This document shows positions 24,377 through 33,089 of a stretch of 64,000 bases of DNA, one piece after another; within the stretch, counting starts at the first letter, position 1; every line of letters starts with the position of its first letter. Location: positions 2,666,001-2,730,000 of the forward strand of contig LR778135.1 in assembly GCA_902810075.1 (NCBI GenBank), written 5' to 3'. Made by a program: the position numbers and the translations under genes. The DNA comes from Ruminococcaceae bacterium BL-6. GTDB taxonomy: Bacteria; Bacillota; Clostridia; Oscillospirales; Acutalibacteraceae. A model generated the notes under the pieces. It ran no database searches, was not told where the DNA came from, and worked only from the letters and a program-made list of their open reading frames with translations.

Positions 24377-24583
24377 ATGCCGGATTATCAAAAGCTGTAC
24401 ATAAAGCTCTTTCAGGCCACTGAAAACGCAATCAATATGCTGGTTGACGCTCAACGTGAATGTGAAGAGTTCTATTTGTCGCCCTCCAATACGGAGATGA
24501 AGGTTCTTCCCACATATCAAAAGCCAGATTCAGAGGCACCAAATAGACCTGAAAATCACGTACCGGCAAAACCCTCAAAATAG
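24377..24583 (+). CDS. small conserved-looking protein divergent from XRE gene, function unknown
   Basis: 68 residues: a helical N-terminal half (MPDYQKLYIKLFQATENAI, then a Glu-rich segment) and a disordered Pro-rich end. The style matches short proteins found beside XRE regulators in Clostridial accessory regions. It lacks a strong Shine-Dalgarno, since the palindrome ends 13 bases before the ATG, so initiation may depend on a near-leaderless transcript. Confidence 0.5.
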   Translation: MPDYQKLYIKLFQATENAINMLVDAQRECEEFYLSPSNTEMKVLPTYQKPDSEAPNRPENHVPAKPSK

Positions 24584-24686
24584 GTATTTCATTTTGTTCT
24601 CTCAGTCCCGGCATAATCAACAGCCGATAAGCATTGTTCCGCTCCCAATTACCACTGTAAAATCCGTGCGGAAAAAAACTCTTCGA

Positions 24687-25685
24687 TTATTTTTCTCCCA
24701 GGCAAATCAGTTTTCCGTCTTTTTCGATCAGCACATCGTCGAAATACACCGTCGGGTTATACAGCACCATGTCGATATGCACCGTGGAACGCGCCGGCTG
24801 GCCATAATAGAAGCCGTTGCCCATCGCAAAATGCAGGGTCCCCCTTGCCTTTTTCTCTTCCTCGAAATCCCCGTTAAACAGGCAGGTGGGATTCAGGCCC
24901 AGCCCGATTTCCGCAATGTTGTCGCTGTCTTTGACTTCCGCGATCTGCCTTCTGATCTCTTTGCAGATTTTCGGGTCGCCGCCGACAACCTCCACGATCC
25001 TTCCCTTTTCCACCTTCAGCTCCACCGGAACCGCCGGGCAGCCGTAATAGCAGATCGGCCCATCCACGACGATCGTACCTTCTGTCGTCCCGATCACCGG
25101 CCCCAGAGAAACCTCTCCGTCGGACCACGCCATCGCGTCGCCGGGATTTCTCGCGATGCCGCATTCGATGATCGGCTCCATCTGATTCATTTCCATCGTG
25201 ATGCTCGTGCCGGCCGGGGTCGTCACCCTGGCGATTTTATGTCCTCTCCAGATCTCCTGGAGCCGCAGCCCATCCGCGTACACTTTTTCATAATCGGCCA
25301 GCGCGCCGCCGCGGGTGAAATTGTCTATGCTTCTCAGGCAGATCGAAACCTCTCTGAGCCGTTTCTCGTTCATCAGCTCTTTCAGCCTGTTGTTGTAAAT
25401 CGCCGCGCCGGAAGCGGTCGTCATGCCGACGAACACGTCGCAGGCTTCCATCGCGCGCTCCAGCGTTTTGGGGAAGATGGTCGCCTTATCCTTTCCGCGG
25501 ACCGGCATCATGCTGATATTGTATTCCGCGCCGCATTTCAGCGCCGCCGCCGCAATGGCATTCGCCATGCGCATATCCGTCTGCGGGTCGATGGCGATTA
25601 GCACTTCCTCCCCCGGCTTTACCGCCAGCAGGTCGGAGATCAGATAATCCGCGCGCTCCATGCATTCGATCACTCTGTTATCCAT
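24687..25685 (-). CDS. M29-type aminopeptidase-like metalloprotein
   Basis: 332 residues. The fold looks like the thermophilic aminopeptidase (M29)/NicX group: an N-terminal domain (KPGEEVLIAIDPQTDMRMA) and a metal-binding C-terminal part with EIGLGLNPTC, a conserved HFAMGNG and HIDMVLYNPTVYFDD. Family members cleave N-terminal amino acids from peptides, or open aromatic rings in the NicX branch. Start ATG 25685 has GAGAGG nine bases upstream; a TTG at 25706 is weaker. It follows the GltS gene in the same direction (73-base gap), so the pair may import and process amino acids or peptides. Confidence 0.78.
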   Translation of the reverse strand: MDNRVIECMERADYLISDLLAVKPGEEVLIAIDPQTDMRMANAIAAAALKCGAEYNISMMPVRGKDKATIFPKTLERAMEACDVFVGMTTASGAAIYNNRLKELMNEKRLREVSICLRSIDNFTRGGALADYEKVYADGLRLQEIWRGHKIARVTTPAGTSITMEMNQMEPIIECGIARNPGDAMAWSDGEVSLGPVIGTTEGTIVVDGPICYYGCPAVPVELKVEKGRIVEVVGGDPKICKEIRRQIAEVKDSDNIAEIGLGLNPTCLFNGDFEEEKKARGTLHFAMGNGFYYGQPARSTVHIDMVLYNPTVYFDDVLIEKDGKLICLGEK

Positions 25686-25758
25686 GATAAAAAGCCTCTC
25701 TTTCAAAAGATTTCAAAATAATTGCGATTATGTTTTTTAGATAAAAATTCCCGGTTCC

Positions 25759-26979
25759 TTACAGAACGCCTTGCAGGATCAGATTCATATGTGCCATAAT
25801 CAACACGGCCATTGCAAAATCCATCAGAAATCCGCCGACGATCGGCACGGTGAAAAACGCCTTGGGCGACGGCCGGTCGTAATGCGTGACCACCGCGCTC
25901 ATGCTGGCCATCGCGTTGGGCGTAGCGCCCATCGCGTACCCGTAAAATCCGGCGGTTATCACAGCCGCGTCGTAATCCCTTCCGGTCACCAGGAACACGA
26001 TAAAATAGGCGAACAGCGCCAGCAGAAGGACCTGACCGATCAGAATGATGATCAGGGGAATGGCGACGCTGACCAGCTTCCACAGCTCCAGGGACATGAT
26101 GGTCATGGCGAGAAACACGTTCAAAAACAGGTTGCCGAAGGCCTCGATCTCCTTCTTCCTGATCTTCCAATGAAATTTTTCACCCAGGTTCAAGTAAATG
26201 GCGGCGGCAAAAATCGCCCCCACATAAGCAGGGAAAACCATGCCCGTCATCGCGATCAGCTGGGAGATCAGGGTCCCGAAGCCCATGGCGATCACGACCT
26301 GGAAAAATCCCATGGCCATGTTCTTCACCTCGATGGTGGTCACCTCGTCTTCCACCTGAAGAGAGGAGTAATCGACCTCAGGCTTGGCGCCTGCGCTCTT
26401 TTGCCGCGTCATCAGATGGCGCTTTTCGATCAGCCTTTTGGCGATCGGGCCGCTGACAAGGCCGCCCATCACCAAGCCGAACGTTGCGGAGGTGATTGCG
26501 ACCGTCAGGCCGCCCGCCGCTCCGTTCTGCTCCATAATGGGGGCAAACGCCGCGGAAGAGCCGACGCCGCCCATCAGCGAGATGGCCCCCGCACACATCC
26601 CGATCAGCGGATTCAGGCCGAACAGGCGGGCGATGGTGATGCCCCACACGTTCTGGATCACCAGCATGACGGAAGAAATCACAAACAGAATCCCAATCGC
26701 GATTCCGCCCGCCTTGATCACCTTTAAGCTGGCGCTGAAACCGATCGTACAGAAAAAGGCGATCATGAAGAAGTCTTTCAGCGCCATGTCAAACGTAAAG
26801 GAATAGGTCCCGGTCTGCACCCCGATCAGATGGAAGATGGAAAAGAGCAGCCCACCCACGACGGGAGCGGGAATACAGTATCGTTCCAGAAAGGGGACTT
26901 TTTTGACGATGAAACTCCCCAGCAAAAAGACAAGAACCCCTAAAAACACACTTTGAGTCAAATTCAGGGATATGACCAT
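25759..26979 (-). CDS. sodium/glutamate symporter (GltS family)
   Basis: 406 residues, about ten helices. Family hallmarks are IPAPVVGGLLFSI near the N-terminus, SLMGGVGSSAAFAPIMEQNG in the first re-entrant loop and GFYGYAMGATPNAMASM in the second. Length and motifs fit GltS better than the carrier at 20945. It should take up glutamate with sodium. It is first in a two-gene operon with the M29-like gene, with a consensus sigma-A promoter and an RpiR-type operator upstream, so it is probably the regulator's main target. Confidence 0.9.
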   Translation of the reverse strand: MVISLNLTQSVFLGVLVFLLGSFIVKKVPFLERYCIPAPVVGGLLFSIFHLIGVQTGTYSFTFDMALKDFFMIAFFCTIGFSASLKVIKAGGIAIGILFVISSVMLVIQNVWGITIARLFGLNPLIGMCAGAISLMGGVGSSAAFAPIMEQNGAAGGLTVAITSATFGLVMGGLVSGPIAKRLIEKRHLMTRQKSAGAKPEVDYSSLQVEDEVTTIEVKNMAMGFFQVVIAMGFGTLISQLIAMTGMVFPAYVGAIFAAAIYLNLGEKFHWKIRKKEIEAFGNLFLNVFLAMTIMSLELWKLVSVAIPLIIILIGQVLLLALFAYFIVFLVTGRDYDAAVITAGFYGYAMGATPNAMASMSAVVTHYDRPSPKAFFTVPIVGGFLMDFAMAVLIMAHMNLILQGVL

Positions 26980-27098
26980 GCATTATCTCCTCCTAACAAG
27001 AATCGGATGCGAAGAATGAACACGCGCATTCATCAGTCAAGTGGGATGCGATGGCAAAACCTACAAAATTCAAAGCGCTTTTTCTTTTGTATGAGTTA

Positions 27099-27127
27099 AA
27101 TGTAACACAGGAATTTCAATTTGTCAA
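27099..27127 (-). promoter_or_regulatory. sigma-A promoter of the gltS-aminopeptidase operon
   Basis: On the minus strand TTGACA (27127-27122), a 17-base spacer and TACATT (27104-27099). Confidence 0.8.
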
Positions 27128-27153
27128 TATTTATTTCATTACTAATTTAATTA

Positions 27154-27169
27154 TGAAATATTTATTTCA
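27154..27169. promoter_or_regulatory. RpiR-type operator
   Basis: TGAAAT and ATTTCA arms are separated by ATTT, a perfect palindrome between the divergent promoters. Half copies (ATTTCATTA, GAATTTCA) lie nearby. RpiR/MurR regulators are known to bind TGAAA-n-TTTCA-like sites. Confidence 0.65.
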
Positions 27170-27180
27170 ATGGTTTGTCC

Positions 27181-27209
27181 TTGGCTTCGCCTTTCCGATA
27201 TGTTATACT
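27181..27209 (+). promoter_or_regulatory. sigma-A promoter of the RpiR gene
   Basis: TTGGCT (27181-27186), a 17-base spacer and TATACT (27204-27209), 41 bases before the ATG. Confidence 0.7.
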
Positions 27210-27250
27210 GTTTAAAATATCGCATTGTTTTTTGGGAGGCTAGGAAGCGC

Positions 27251-28087
27251 ATGGACATCTATCAGAAGCTTGCGGCCGAGCTGCCGCAGATGAGCAAAAC
27301 CCAGGCCAAAATCGCAAATTATATTCTAAGCCATAAAAACGAGGTCTCTTTTTATAATGTGCGGAAACTGTCCCGCCTGGTCGGCGTCAGCGAGGCTTCC
27401 GTCATCCGCTTTTCCGTTTTTATGGGATTCAAGGGCTACCCGGAGCTGCGCGAGGCGCTGCAGGAGGCGACGCAGAAGCACCTGTCTTCCAAAGAGCGCC
27501 TGATCATCTCGTATCAGGCATATAACGAGAACGACATTCTGGATGTGATGAAGGATGATGTCAACAACATCATCCAGACCCTGGAAAACACCGATACCGA
27601 GAACGTGAAAAAGATCTGCTCCGAAATCATGTCCGCCAAGCGCATTTTTATCATCAGCTGCCGAAGCGCAATCTCGCTCGGCTCTTTTTTCTGGTATTAC
27701 CTGAATATGATCCTCGACAACGTGACGCTGATCTCTTCCTACTCTGACGAGATCGAGCGGATGGAAACCGCCACTTCGGAGGACCTTTTCATCGGGCTGA
27801 GCTTCGAGCGCTACTCCAAAGCGACCTACCGCATGATGATGTTCGCCAAAGAGAAGGGCTGCAAAACCATTTCGATCACCGATAACCTGCTTTCGCCCTT
27901 GATCCCCTATTCCGATTACTACCTGCTCAGCTGCACCAAGGTGCCCACGTTCCTGGATTCGTTCGTCGCCCCGCTGAGCCTGATCAACATGCTGCTCACG
28001 TATATCGGGCGCGCAAAGAACGTCGAGCTGGAAAAGCGCCTTCAGGAGTACGACAATATCTGGAACACCTTTGACCTCTTTGTCTAG
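27251..28087 (+). CDS. MurR/RpiR-family transcriptional regulator
   Basis: 278 residues: an N-terminal HTH_6 domain (MSKTQAKIANYILSH, KLSRLVGVSEASVIRFSVFMGFKGYPELR) and a C-terminal SIS domain (residues about 130-260; FIISCRSAISLGSFFWYYLN, FIGLSFERYSKATYRMM). SIS domains usually sense phosphosugars, but RpiR proteins next to amino-acid or peptide genes also occur. The ATG at 27251 is preceded by GGGAGG and AGGAAG; an upstream extension would run through the promoter. It is divergent from the gltS operon it likely controls. Confidence 0.9.
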   Translation: MDIYQKLAAELPQMSKTQAKIANYILSHKNEVSFYNVRKLSRLVGVSEASVIRFSVFMGFKGYPELREALQEATQKHLSSKERLIISYQAYNENDILDVMKDDVNNIIQTLENTDTENVKKICSEIMSAKRIFIISCRSAISLGSFFWYYLNMILDNVTLISSYSDEIERMETATSEDLFIGLSFERYSKATYRMMMFAKEKGCKTISITDNLLSPLIPYSDYYLLSCTKVPTFLDSFVAPLSLINMLLTYIGRAKNVELEKRLQEYDNIWNTFDLFV

Positions 28088-28196
28088 CCCTCCCTGCCGC
28101 AGACGAAAAACGGGCCTCCGGCAGATCACGGCTTCCCTTATTCCGCTCCGGCCCCGGCGGCGGGCGCGTCCGCGTGTGGTATTTTGTAAAAAATGC

Positions 28197-28223
28197 TAAT
28201 GAACTGATTTTATCGGACGATAT
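28197..28223 (+). promoter_or_regulatory. sigma-D (FliA) promoter of fliD-fliS
   Basis: TAAT (28197-28200), exactly 15 bases, then GACGATAT (28216-28223); one mismatch in each element to TAAA-N15-GCCGATAT. Confidence 0.75.
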
Positions 28224-28268
28224 ATAAAGTGAATGAATGTGATGCGAGAACATCAGGAGGTTATGATT

Positions 28269-30947
28269 ATGTCTTATCTATCCACCAGTTCCAGCAGCAG
28301 CTCCTCCCTTTATGCCACCGCTACTTCTTCCAAAAGGATGAGCGGACTGGTGTCGGGCCTTGATACGGATGAGCTGGTAAAACAGCTTACGATGGGCACG
28401 CAGAATAAAATCGACAAACAGTCCCAGAACAAGCAGATCGCTGCCTGGCAGCAAAGCGGCTACCGCGAGATTATCGCCGCGGTCGCGGAATTCAACAGCA
28501 AATACTTTTCTTCCTCCACCAGCAGCAGCAGTATTCTGAGCAGCAGCTTTTTCAATTCCACGTCTATCGTCAACGGCTCGTCTTTCCTGAACATCAGCGG
28601 AAGCACAAGCGCGGCGAAAAACATGGTGATTACCGGGATCACACAGCTGGCGTCCCAGGCGAGCTTTTCTTCCGCACACAAGGTTTCCAGCGAGGCTATC
28701 TCCACCGGAGAAATCAAAACGCAGTGGACCAAGAGCACCATCACGAACGCTTCCATGACCCTGAATTACGGCGGGAAAGACTATACGTTTTATCTGGACA
28801 ACAGCTTTTCGCCGGACCAGTCGACGGGAATGGACCAGTATATCAACCAGCTCAATCTGGAGCTCGACGACCTCGGCCTGAAGGACGACCTGGAATTCAA
28901 GCTTGACGGATCAAACGTCGCCCTGCAGTCCAAAACCGGCAAGGCCGTCACCATCAAAAGCGGCACGCAGGCCCTTCTGGACGGCCTCGGACTGAAAGCG
29001 AAGACGACGAGCGGAGCCGACAACTCCATCGTCGGGGAGACCGCCGCCGACACGGCGTATTTCTTCAACCACTCCATCACCGCCGGCTCCAAAATGGATG
29101 TCACGGTCGGCGGGCAGACCTATACGCTGAAGATTGCCTCGGATATTGCCCTTCCCGTCGGGGGAGACATGGCAAACACTGCGAAGGCCCTTCAGACCGG
29201 CCTTGAGGAGAGCATCAAGGCGAATTCCGACCTGAAGGGGAAGCTCAGCGTCAGCGTATCCGACACGGGCGAAATCACGTTCAGCAGCGCGTCCGGCGCC
29301 GTTTCCATCACCAACGCGAGCCAGAACCTGAAGGAAGGGCTCGGCCTGAGCGACGGGACAAGCTCCGGACAGATTCCAACTGACATGACAGGCCTGTTCT
29401 CGTCTTATCTGGGTGAATCGCTCTCCGGGTCCACCGTCACGTTCGACCTGAACGGCCTGAAAAAGGCGGTTACGTTTAACGAGAGCGACAAAAGCATATA
29501 CAGCACCTTCTCATCCGGCACCGAACATACAGATGCGGACGGCAACCCAACGGACCTTATCGGATACCTCCAGCAAAAGCTGAACGCCGCTTACGGGGAT
29601 GGCAAAATCACGGTCGATGCGGATGCTTCGGGCGGTTTAACGTTCCAGATGAATTCCGGCAGCGAAACGGATGTGCTGTCCATTTCCTCCTCCGATAAAT
29701 CCGGCGTGCTGGGCAAAGATGGCGCGCTTCACATCTACGCGGGGGAATCCAACCGGATCAACACATCAAAAACCCTGCGGGATATCAGCGGGGAGTTGTC
29801 GTCGTCTTTACCCAAGACAGATACTGCCGGCTCCACTTACGATATTTCGGTCAATGGAAAGAAATTCTCTTTCCACGCTTCCGATTCCCTCGATACCATC
29901 ATCAAGACCATCAATAACGACACAGACGCCAACGTGACGATCACCTATTCGCAGACGCTGGACACGTTCAGCGTTGCGGCCAAAAACGGCGGCGCCGCCA
30001 GCAAGGTGGATTTTTCGGGGGACAATGAGAACGGAACCAGCCTGCTTGGCGCCCTGTTCGGAACAAAAGGAACGGATTATACGGCGACGGTCGGCCAGGA
30101 TGCCATACTGAGCGTCAGCTTCGACGGGAACGCGGCCGATGCGAAAACCATCACCCGCAGCAGCAACAAATTCACGCTGGACGGCGTGGATTTTGAGCTG
30201 CTGAAAAAGACAGATGAAACCGTAAGCACGGATGATCCCATCACCTTTACCGTCTCGAACAAGACGGATGATCTGGTCAAAAAAATGTCCGATTTCATTA
30301 CGGACTACAACAATATCCTGAAAATGATCAACGACAAGGTGTATGAAAAGAAGCCGACGGACGGCACCTACGCCCCGCTGACCGATGCGCAGAAAAAAGA
30401 GATGAGCGAAACCCAGATCAAGGACTGGGAAACAAAAGCCAAACAGGGGCTTTTCCTGAACGACTCGCTTCTGGACGGCTTCAGCCTGGACCTGCGCCAC
30501 GCCATGACGGACAAGGTAGAGTCGGTTCAGTACGCGCTTTATCAGGCCGGCATCGCCACCACGGATTACAACGACAACGGGAAGCTGACGGTGGACGAGG
30601 ACAAGCTGAAACAGGCGCTTGCCGACGACCCGGACAAGATTGCATCCCTGTTTACCGGAACGGATGGGATTGCGGCCAAGCTGCAGTCCGTCATGAAGAA
30701 ATACACAAACGACAGCCTGATCGACACCGGGCTTCTGGTGGAAAAGGCGGGCACCGATACCGGAAACGTAAGCCAGAACACGCTTTCCAAGGAAATGCAG
30801 GATTACGATTCCAAAATCAGCGACCTGAAAGATCAGCTGGAAACCGAGCAGGAATATTATTACAATAAATTTACGCTTCTGGAGCAGTACATCAGCCAGA
30901 TGAACTCGCAGGCCAGCTTCTTCCAGTCGAATTCCAGCGATTCCTGA
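28269..30947 (+). CDS. fliD: flagellar filament cap protein FliD (HAP2)
   Basis: 892 residues, far above the roughly 450-500 of typical FliD. The D0/D1 N-terminal signature MSGLVSGLDTDELVKQLT follows a Ser-rich head, and the C-terminus is a coiled coil (KISDLKDQLETEQEYYYNKF, LLEQYISQM). The cap pentamer folds flagellin at the filament tip. Between about residues 165 and 485 three related 90-110-residue modules recur, each ending in a GLGL or LGKDG-type turn, which explains the length. The ATG at 28269 has AGGAGG eight bases upstream. It is the first gene of a sigma-D unit with fliS. Confidence 0.93.
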   Translation: MSYLSTSSSSSSSLYATATSSKRMSGLVSGLDTDELVKQLTMGTQNKIDKQSQNKQIAAWQQSGYREIIAAVAEFNSKYFSSSTSSSSILSSSFFNSTSIVNGSSFLNISGSTSAAKNMVITGITQLASQASFSSAHKVSSEAISTGEIKTQWTKSTITNASMTLNYGGKDYTFYLDNSFSPDQSTGMDQYINQLNLELDDLGLKDDLEFKLDGSNVALQSKTGKAVTIKSGTQALLDGLGLKAKTTSGADNSIVGETAADTAYFFNHSITAGSKMDVTVGGQTYTLKIASDIALPVGGDMANTAKALQTGLEESIKANSDLKGKLSVSVSDTGEITFSSASGAVSITNASQNLKEGLGLSDGTSSGQIPTDMTGLFSSYLGESLSGSTVTFDLNGLKKAVTFNESDKSIYSTFSSGTEHTDADGNPTDLIGYLQQKLNAAYGDGKITVDADASGGLTFQMNSGSETDVLSISSSDKSGVLGKDGALHIYAGESNRINTSKTLRDISGELSSSLPKTDTAGSTYDISVNGKKFSFHASDSLDTIIKTINNDTDANVTITYSQTLDTFSVAAKNGGAASKVDFSGDNENGTSLLGALFGTKGTDYTATVGQDAILSVSFDGNAADAKTITRSSNKFTLDGVDFELLKKTDETVSTDDPITFTVSNKTDDLVKKMSDFITDYNNILKMINDKVYEKKPTDGTYAPLTDAQKKEMSETQIKDWETKAKQGLFLNDSLLDGFSLDLRHAMTDKVESVQYALYQAGIATTDYNDNGKLTVDEDKLKQALADDPDKIASLFTGTDGIAAKLQSVMKKYTNDSLIDTGLLVEKAGTDTGNVSQNTLSKEMQDYDSKISDLKDQLETEQEYYYNKFTLLEQYISQMNSQASFFQSNSSDS

Positions 30948-30981
30948 CGGGTAAGGGGAGCAAAAAGCAGAGGTGCCGGAG

Positions 30982-31359
30982 ATGCAGAACAATGCCATCA
31001 TGCAGTATAAGCAGCAGGCGGTCAGTACCATGTCGAAAGGGGAGCAGCTTGTCCTTTTGTTCGACGAGGCTCTGAAAAACCTTCATTACGGGTCGGTCAT
31101 GCTGAAAAAGGAAGATTATGCGACCGCCGAAAAATGCACGGAAAAGTGCAAAAGGATCTTCACCTATCTTTCTTCGATACTGGACCGCAAATATCCGATC
31201 TCAGAGGATCTGTATCAGCTTTATTATTTTGCCAATCAGCAGATCATCCGCGCCTCCGTGCGCCGCGAAGCGGCGCTTCTGGACGAATTGGTGCCGTTGG
31301 TGCAGGAAATGCGCGAGACCTGGGCCGAAGCTGAAAAGCTGATCCACATGAAGAAATAG
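30982..31359 (+). CDS. fliS: flagellin export chaperone FliS
   Basis: 125 residues, helical, with the family motifs YKQQAVSTMSKGEQLVLLFDEALKNL and a helical C-terminal half (EAALLDELVPLVQEMRETW). FliS binds the C-terminus of flagellin in the cytoplasm and keeps it unfolded for export; in Bacillus-type systems it also helps FliW sense free flagellin. The ATG at 30982 follows AGAGGTG; a GTG nine bases upstream is possible. It sits 34 bases after fliD. Confidence 0.93.
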   Translation: MQNNAIMQYKQQAVSTMSKGEQLVLLFDEALKNLHYGSVMLKKEDYATAEKCTEKCKRIFTYLSSILDRKYPISEDLYQLYYFANQQIIRASVRREAALLDELVPLVQEMRETWAEAEKLIHMKK

Positions 31360-31369
31360 GAGAATCCAC

Positions 31370-31816
31370 ATGTTTACGGAAGAAATCACATCCTGTCTGG
31401 AACAAAAGGAAATCCTTCTGACCCGGATTTTGGATCTGACCAAGCAAATCGAAGTGCGGTGCCAGGAGCCGGAAGTCGACCTGGGACATTTCCTTGACCA
31501 GCGCGCCGCGCTGATGGAGCGGGTGAACAAATGCAACCGCCTGATCGACAGCCGGCTGGAACAGATGGAGCCGCGGGACAGGGAAAGATGCGCCGCGGTG
31601 ATGGAACTGCGGATTCCCGAATCCGCCTGCACGGCCGAAACGGAGCAGAAAGCCTTTTCCATCTGCACTCGGATTCTGTCGCTGTTCGAGCAGGCGGCCG
31701 CCATCGACCGCTCCGCCCGGGAATCGCTTCGCCTGCAAAGCGAGGAAGCGAAAAAGAAGCTGTCCGAGCTGCGCACGCCAAAAAAGCAGCCGGAGTTGTT
31801 TTCTTCCAACCGCTGA
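31370..31816 (+). CDS. FliT/FlgN-like flagellar chaperone candidate
   Basis: 148 residues, entirely helical and charged (SCLEQKEILLTRILDLTKQ, DQRAALMERVNKCNRLID). The third place in a fliD-fliS operon is where FliT-type chaperones for the cap protein usually sit, and the size is right, but sequence similarity is weak. AGGAG lies eight bases before the ATG, ten bases after fliS. A terminator follows. Confidence 0.65.
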   Translation: MFTEEITSCLEQKEILLTRILDLTKQIEVRCQEPEVDLGHFLDQRAALMERVNKCNRLIDSRLEQMEPRDRERCAAVMELRIPESACTAETEQKAFSICTRILSLFEQAAAIDRSARESLRLQSEEAKKKLSELRTPKKQPELFSSNR

Positions 31817-31844
31817 GTGTGCCGCAAGAAAAAAAGTCACGAAA

Positions 31845-31889
31845 AAAAGCTTTTTCTAAGCCCGAACCATAGACTTAGAAAAAGCTTTT
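31845..31889. terminator. bidirectional terminator between the fliD unit and cheD
   Basis: Arms AAAAGCTTTTTCTAAG and CTTAGAAAAAGCTTTT form a 16-bp perfect stem and end both the fliD unit and the long leftward flagellar operon. Confidence 0.9.
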
Positions 31890-31904
31890 CCTTTTGCCGT
31901 TTTC

Positions 31905-32390
31905 TCAATAGGTGCAGATTCCGTTCGCAAAGGACTTGACGATCATTGAGCCGTTTTCCGTATAAAAATAGACGGTTCTCCCATAATTGAGCCCGGTATC
32001 CTCCGCACGGATGGGAATTTTGAACCAGGCGAGCATGGCCTTTACCGCCATGACGTTGCGCCGGCCGATATTGCCGAAGGCGGAATCCCCTGAAACCTCA
32101 AACATTTTCGCGCCTCCGGCAATCTTGGCGACCATTTTGCCGCGGTATCCGCCCAGCCTTTCCATTTCCCGGATCATCTCGGAAATGCAGGTATCGGCGA
32201 ACCGGTACTTGTTCTCCTTCGGATCTCCGGCGGGGTATTTCGGAAGCATGATATGGCCCAGGCCGCCGACCTTGGAAACGGGATCGTACAGGCAGACGCC
32301 CACGCAGGAGCCCAGCGCGTATGTGACGAACGATTCCCCCCCTTTCCCCACCTTCATATCCGATATGCCGATCGTTATCATATTGCTCAT
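31905..32390 (-). CDS. cheD: chemoreceptor glutamine deamidase CheD
   Basis: 161 residues. The catalytic cysteine is in YALGSCVGVCLYD and the histidine in GGLGHIMLPKYP, with the conserved KIAGGAKMF and NIGRRNV motifs. CheD deamidates specific glutamines of chemoreceptors and also binds CheC to raise its CheY-phosphatase activity. It overlaps cheC by four bases (ATGA) and is the last gene of the leftward operon. Confidence 0.95.
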   Translation of the reverse strand: MSNMITIGISDMKVGKGGESFVTYALGSCVGVCLYDPVSKVGGLGHIMLPKYPAGDPKENKYRFADTCISEMIREMERLGGYRGKMVAKIAGGAKMFEVSGDSAFGNIGRRNVMAVKAMLAWFKIPIRAEDTGLNYGRTVYFYTENGSMIVKSFANGICTY

Positions 32391-33010
32391 AATTGGATCC
32401 CTAATTTCTGCATTAATCTGCCCAGCGATTCCATGTTCGGAACCAGCATCATATTGGATGTAATCTGGCTGTCGGCGCCGAGAAAATCATCCTCGATAAA
32501 AATGACCTTGTCGGAAACCGAGCTCATCTCGATCGCGGGAACGCTGAGCAGCGCCCCCACCATGTCCACGGCAACCGCCGGAACGGATGTTTTCACCTTC
32601 ATCTGCGACAGCGTGCTGATCGAGCCAAGATAAGCGGCGATCATGATGTTCCCGATCTCCGAAATCGCCGAAAGCTCCAGATCGCTCAGGGAATGGTAGC
32701 TGACCTGCTGCACCCCCAAAAGCGATTTCAGCACCGCGCCGGCAAACGTCTGGCTGATGATGAACATCATGATCCCGTCGATGTCGCCCTGGAATTTGGT
32801 CAGGATTCCTATGACCGGATTTTCCGGCCCGCCCAGCGCGGTGGCCGCGTCGTTGATGTCTAGAATCCGAACGCACGGCACCGCCATGTCGATTTTGGTA
32901 TCCAGCATCTTGGAAAGCGAAGTCGCGGCGTTCCCGGCCCCGATATTTCCGATTTCTTTCAGCACGTCGATGTGCATTTCGTTCAGCTTATCCAGATCTA
33001 AAGTGGACAT
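32387..33010 (-). CDS. cheC: CheY-P phosphatase CheC
   Basis: 207 residues with two copies of the phosphatase helix: EIGNIGAGNAATSLSKML near residue 20 and EIGNIMIAAYLGS near residue 115, each carrying the Glu and Asn that attack phospho-CheY. CheC lowers CheY-P and binds CheD as an adaptation feedback. It follows fapA by 79 bases and is coupled to cheD. Confidence 0.94.
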   Translation of the reverse strand: MSTLDLDKLNEMHIDVLKEIGNIGAGNAATSLSKMLDTKIDMAVPCVRILDINDAATALGGPENPVIGILTKFQGDIDGIMMFIISQTFAGAVLKSLLGVQQVSYHSLSDLELSAISEIGNIMIAAYLGSISTLSQMKVKTSVPAVAVDMVGALLSVPAIEMSSVSDKVIFIEDDFLGADSQITSNMMLVPNMESLGRLMQKLGIQL

Positions 33011-33089
33011 AGATACCCCCTTGCCTTGCGGCGGTATGTTTTTTTATTATGCTCCCCCTTCCCGCCGCCCGGGAAGGGGGAGCCGTTTT

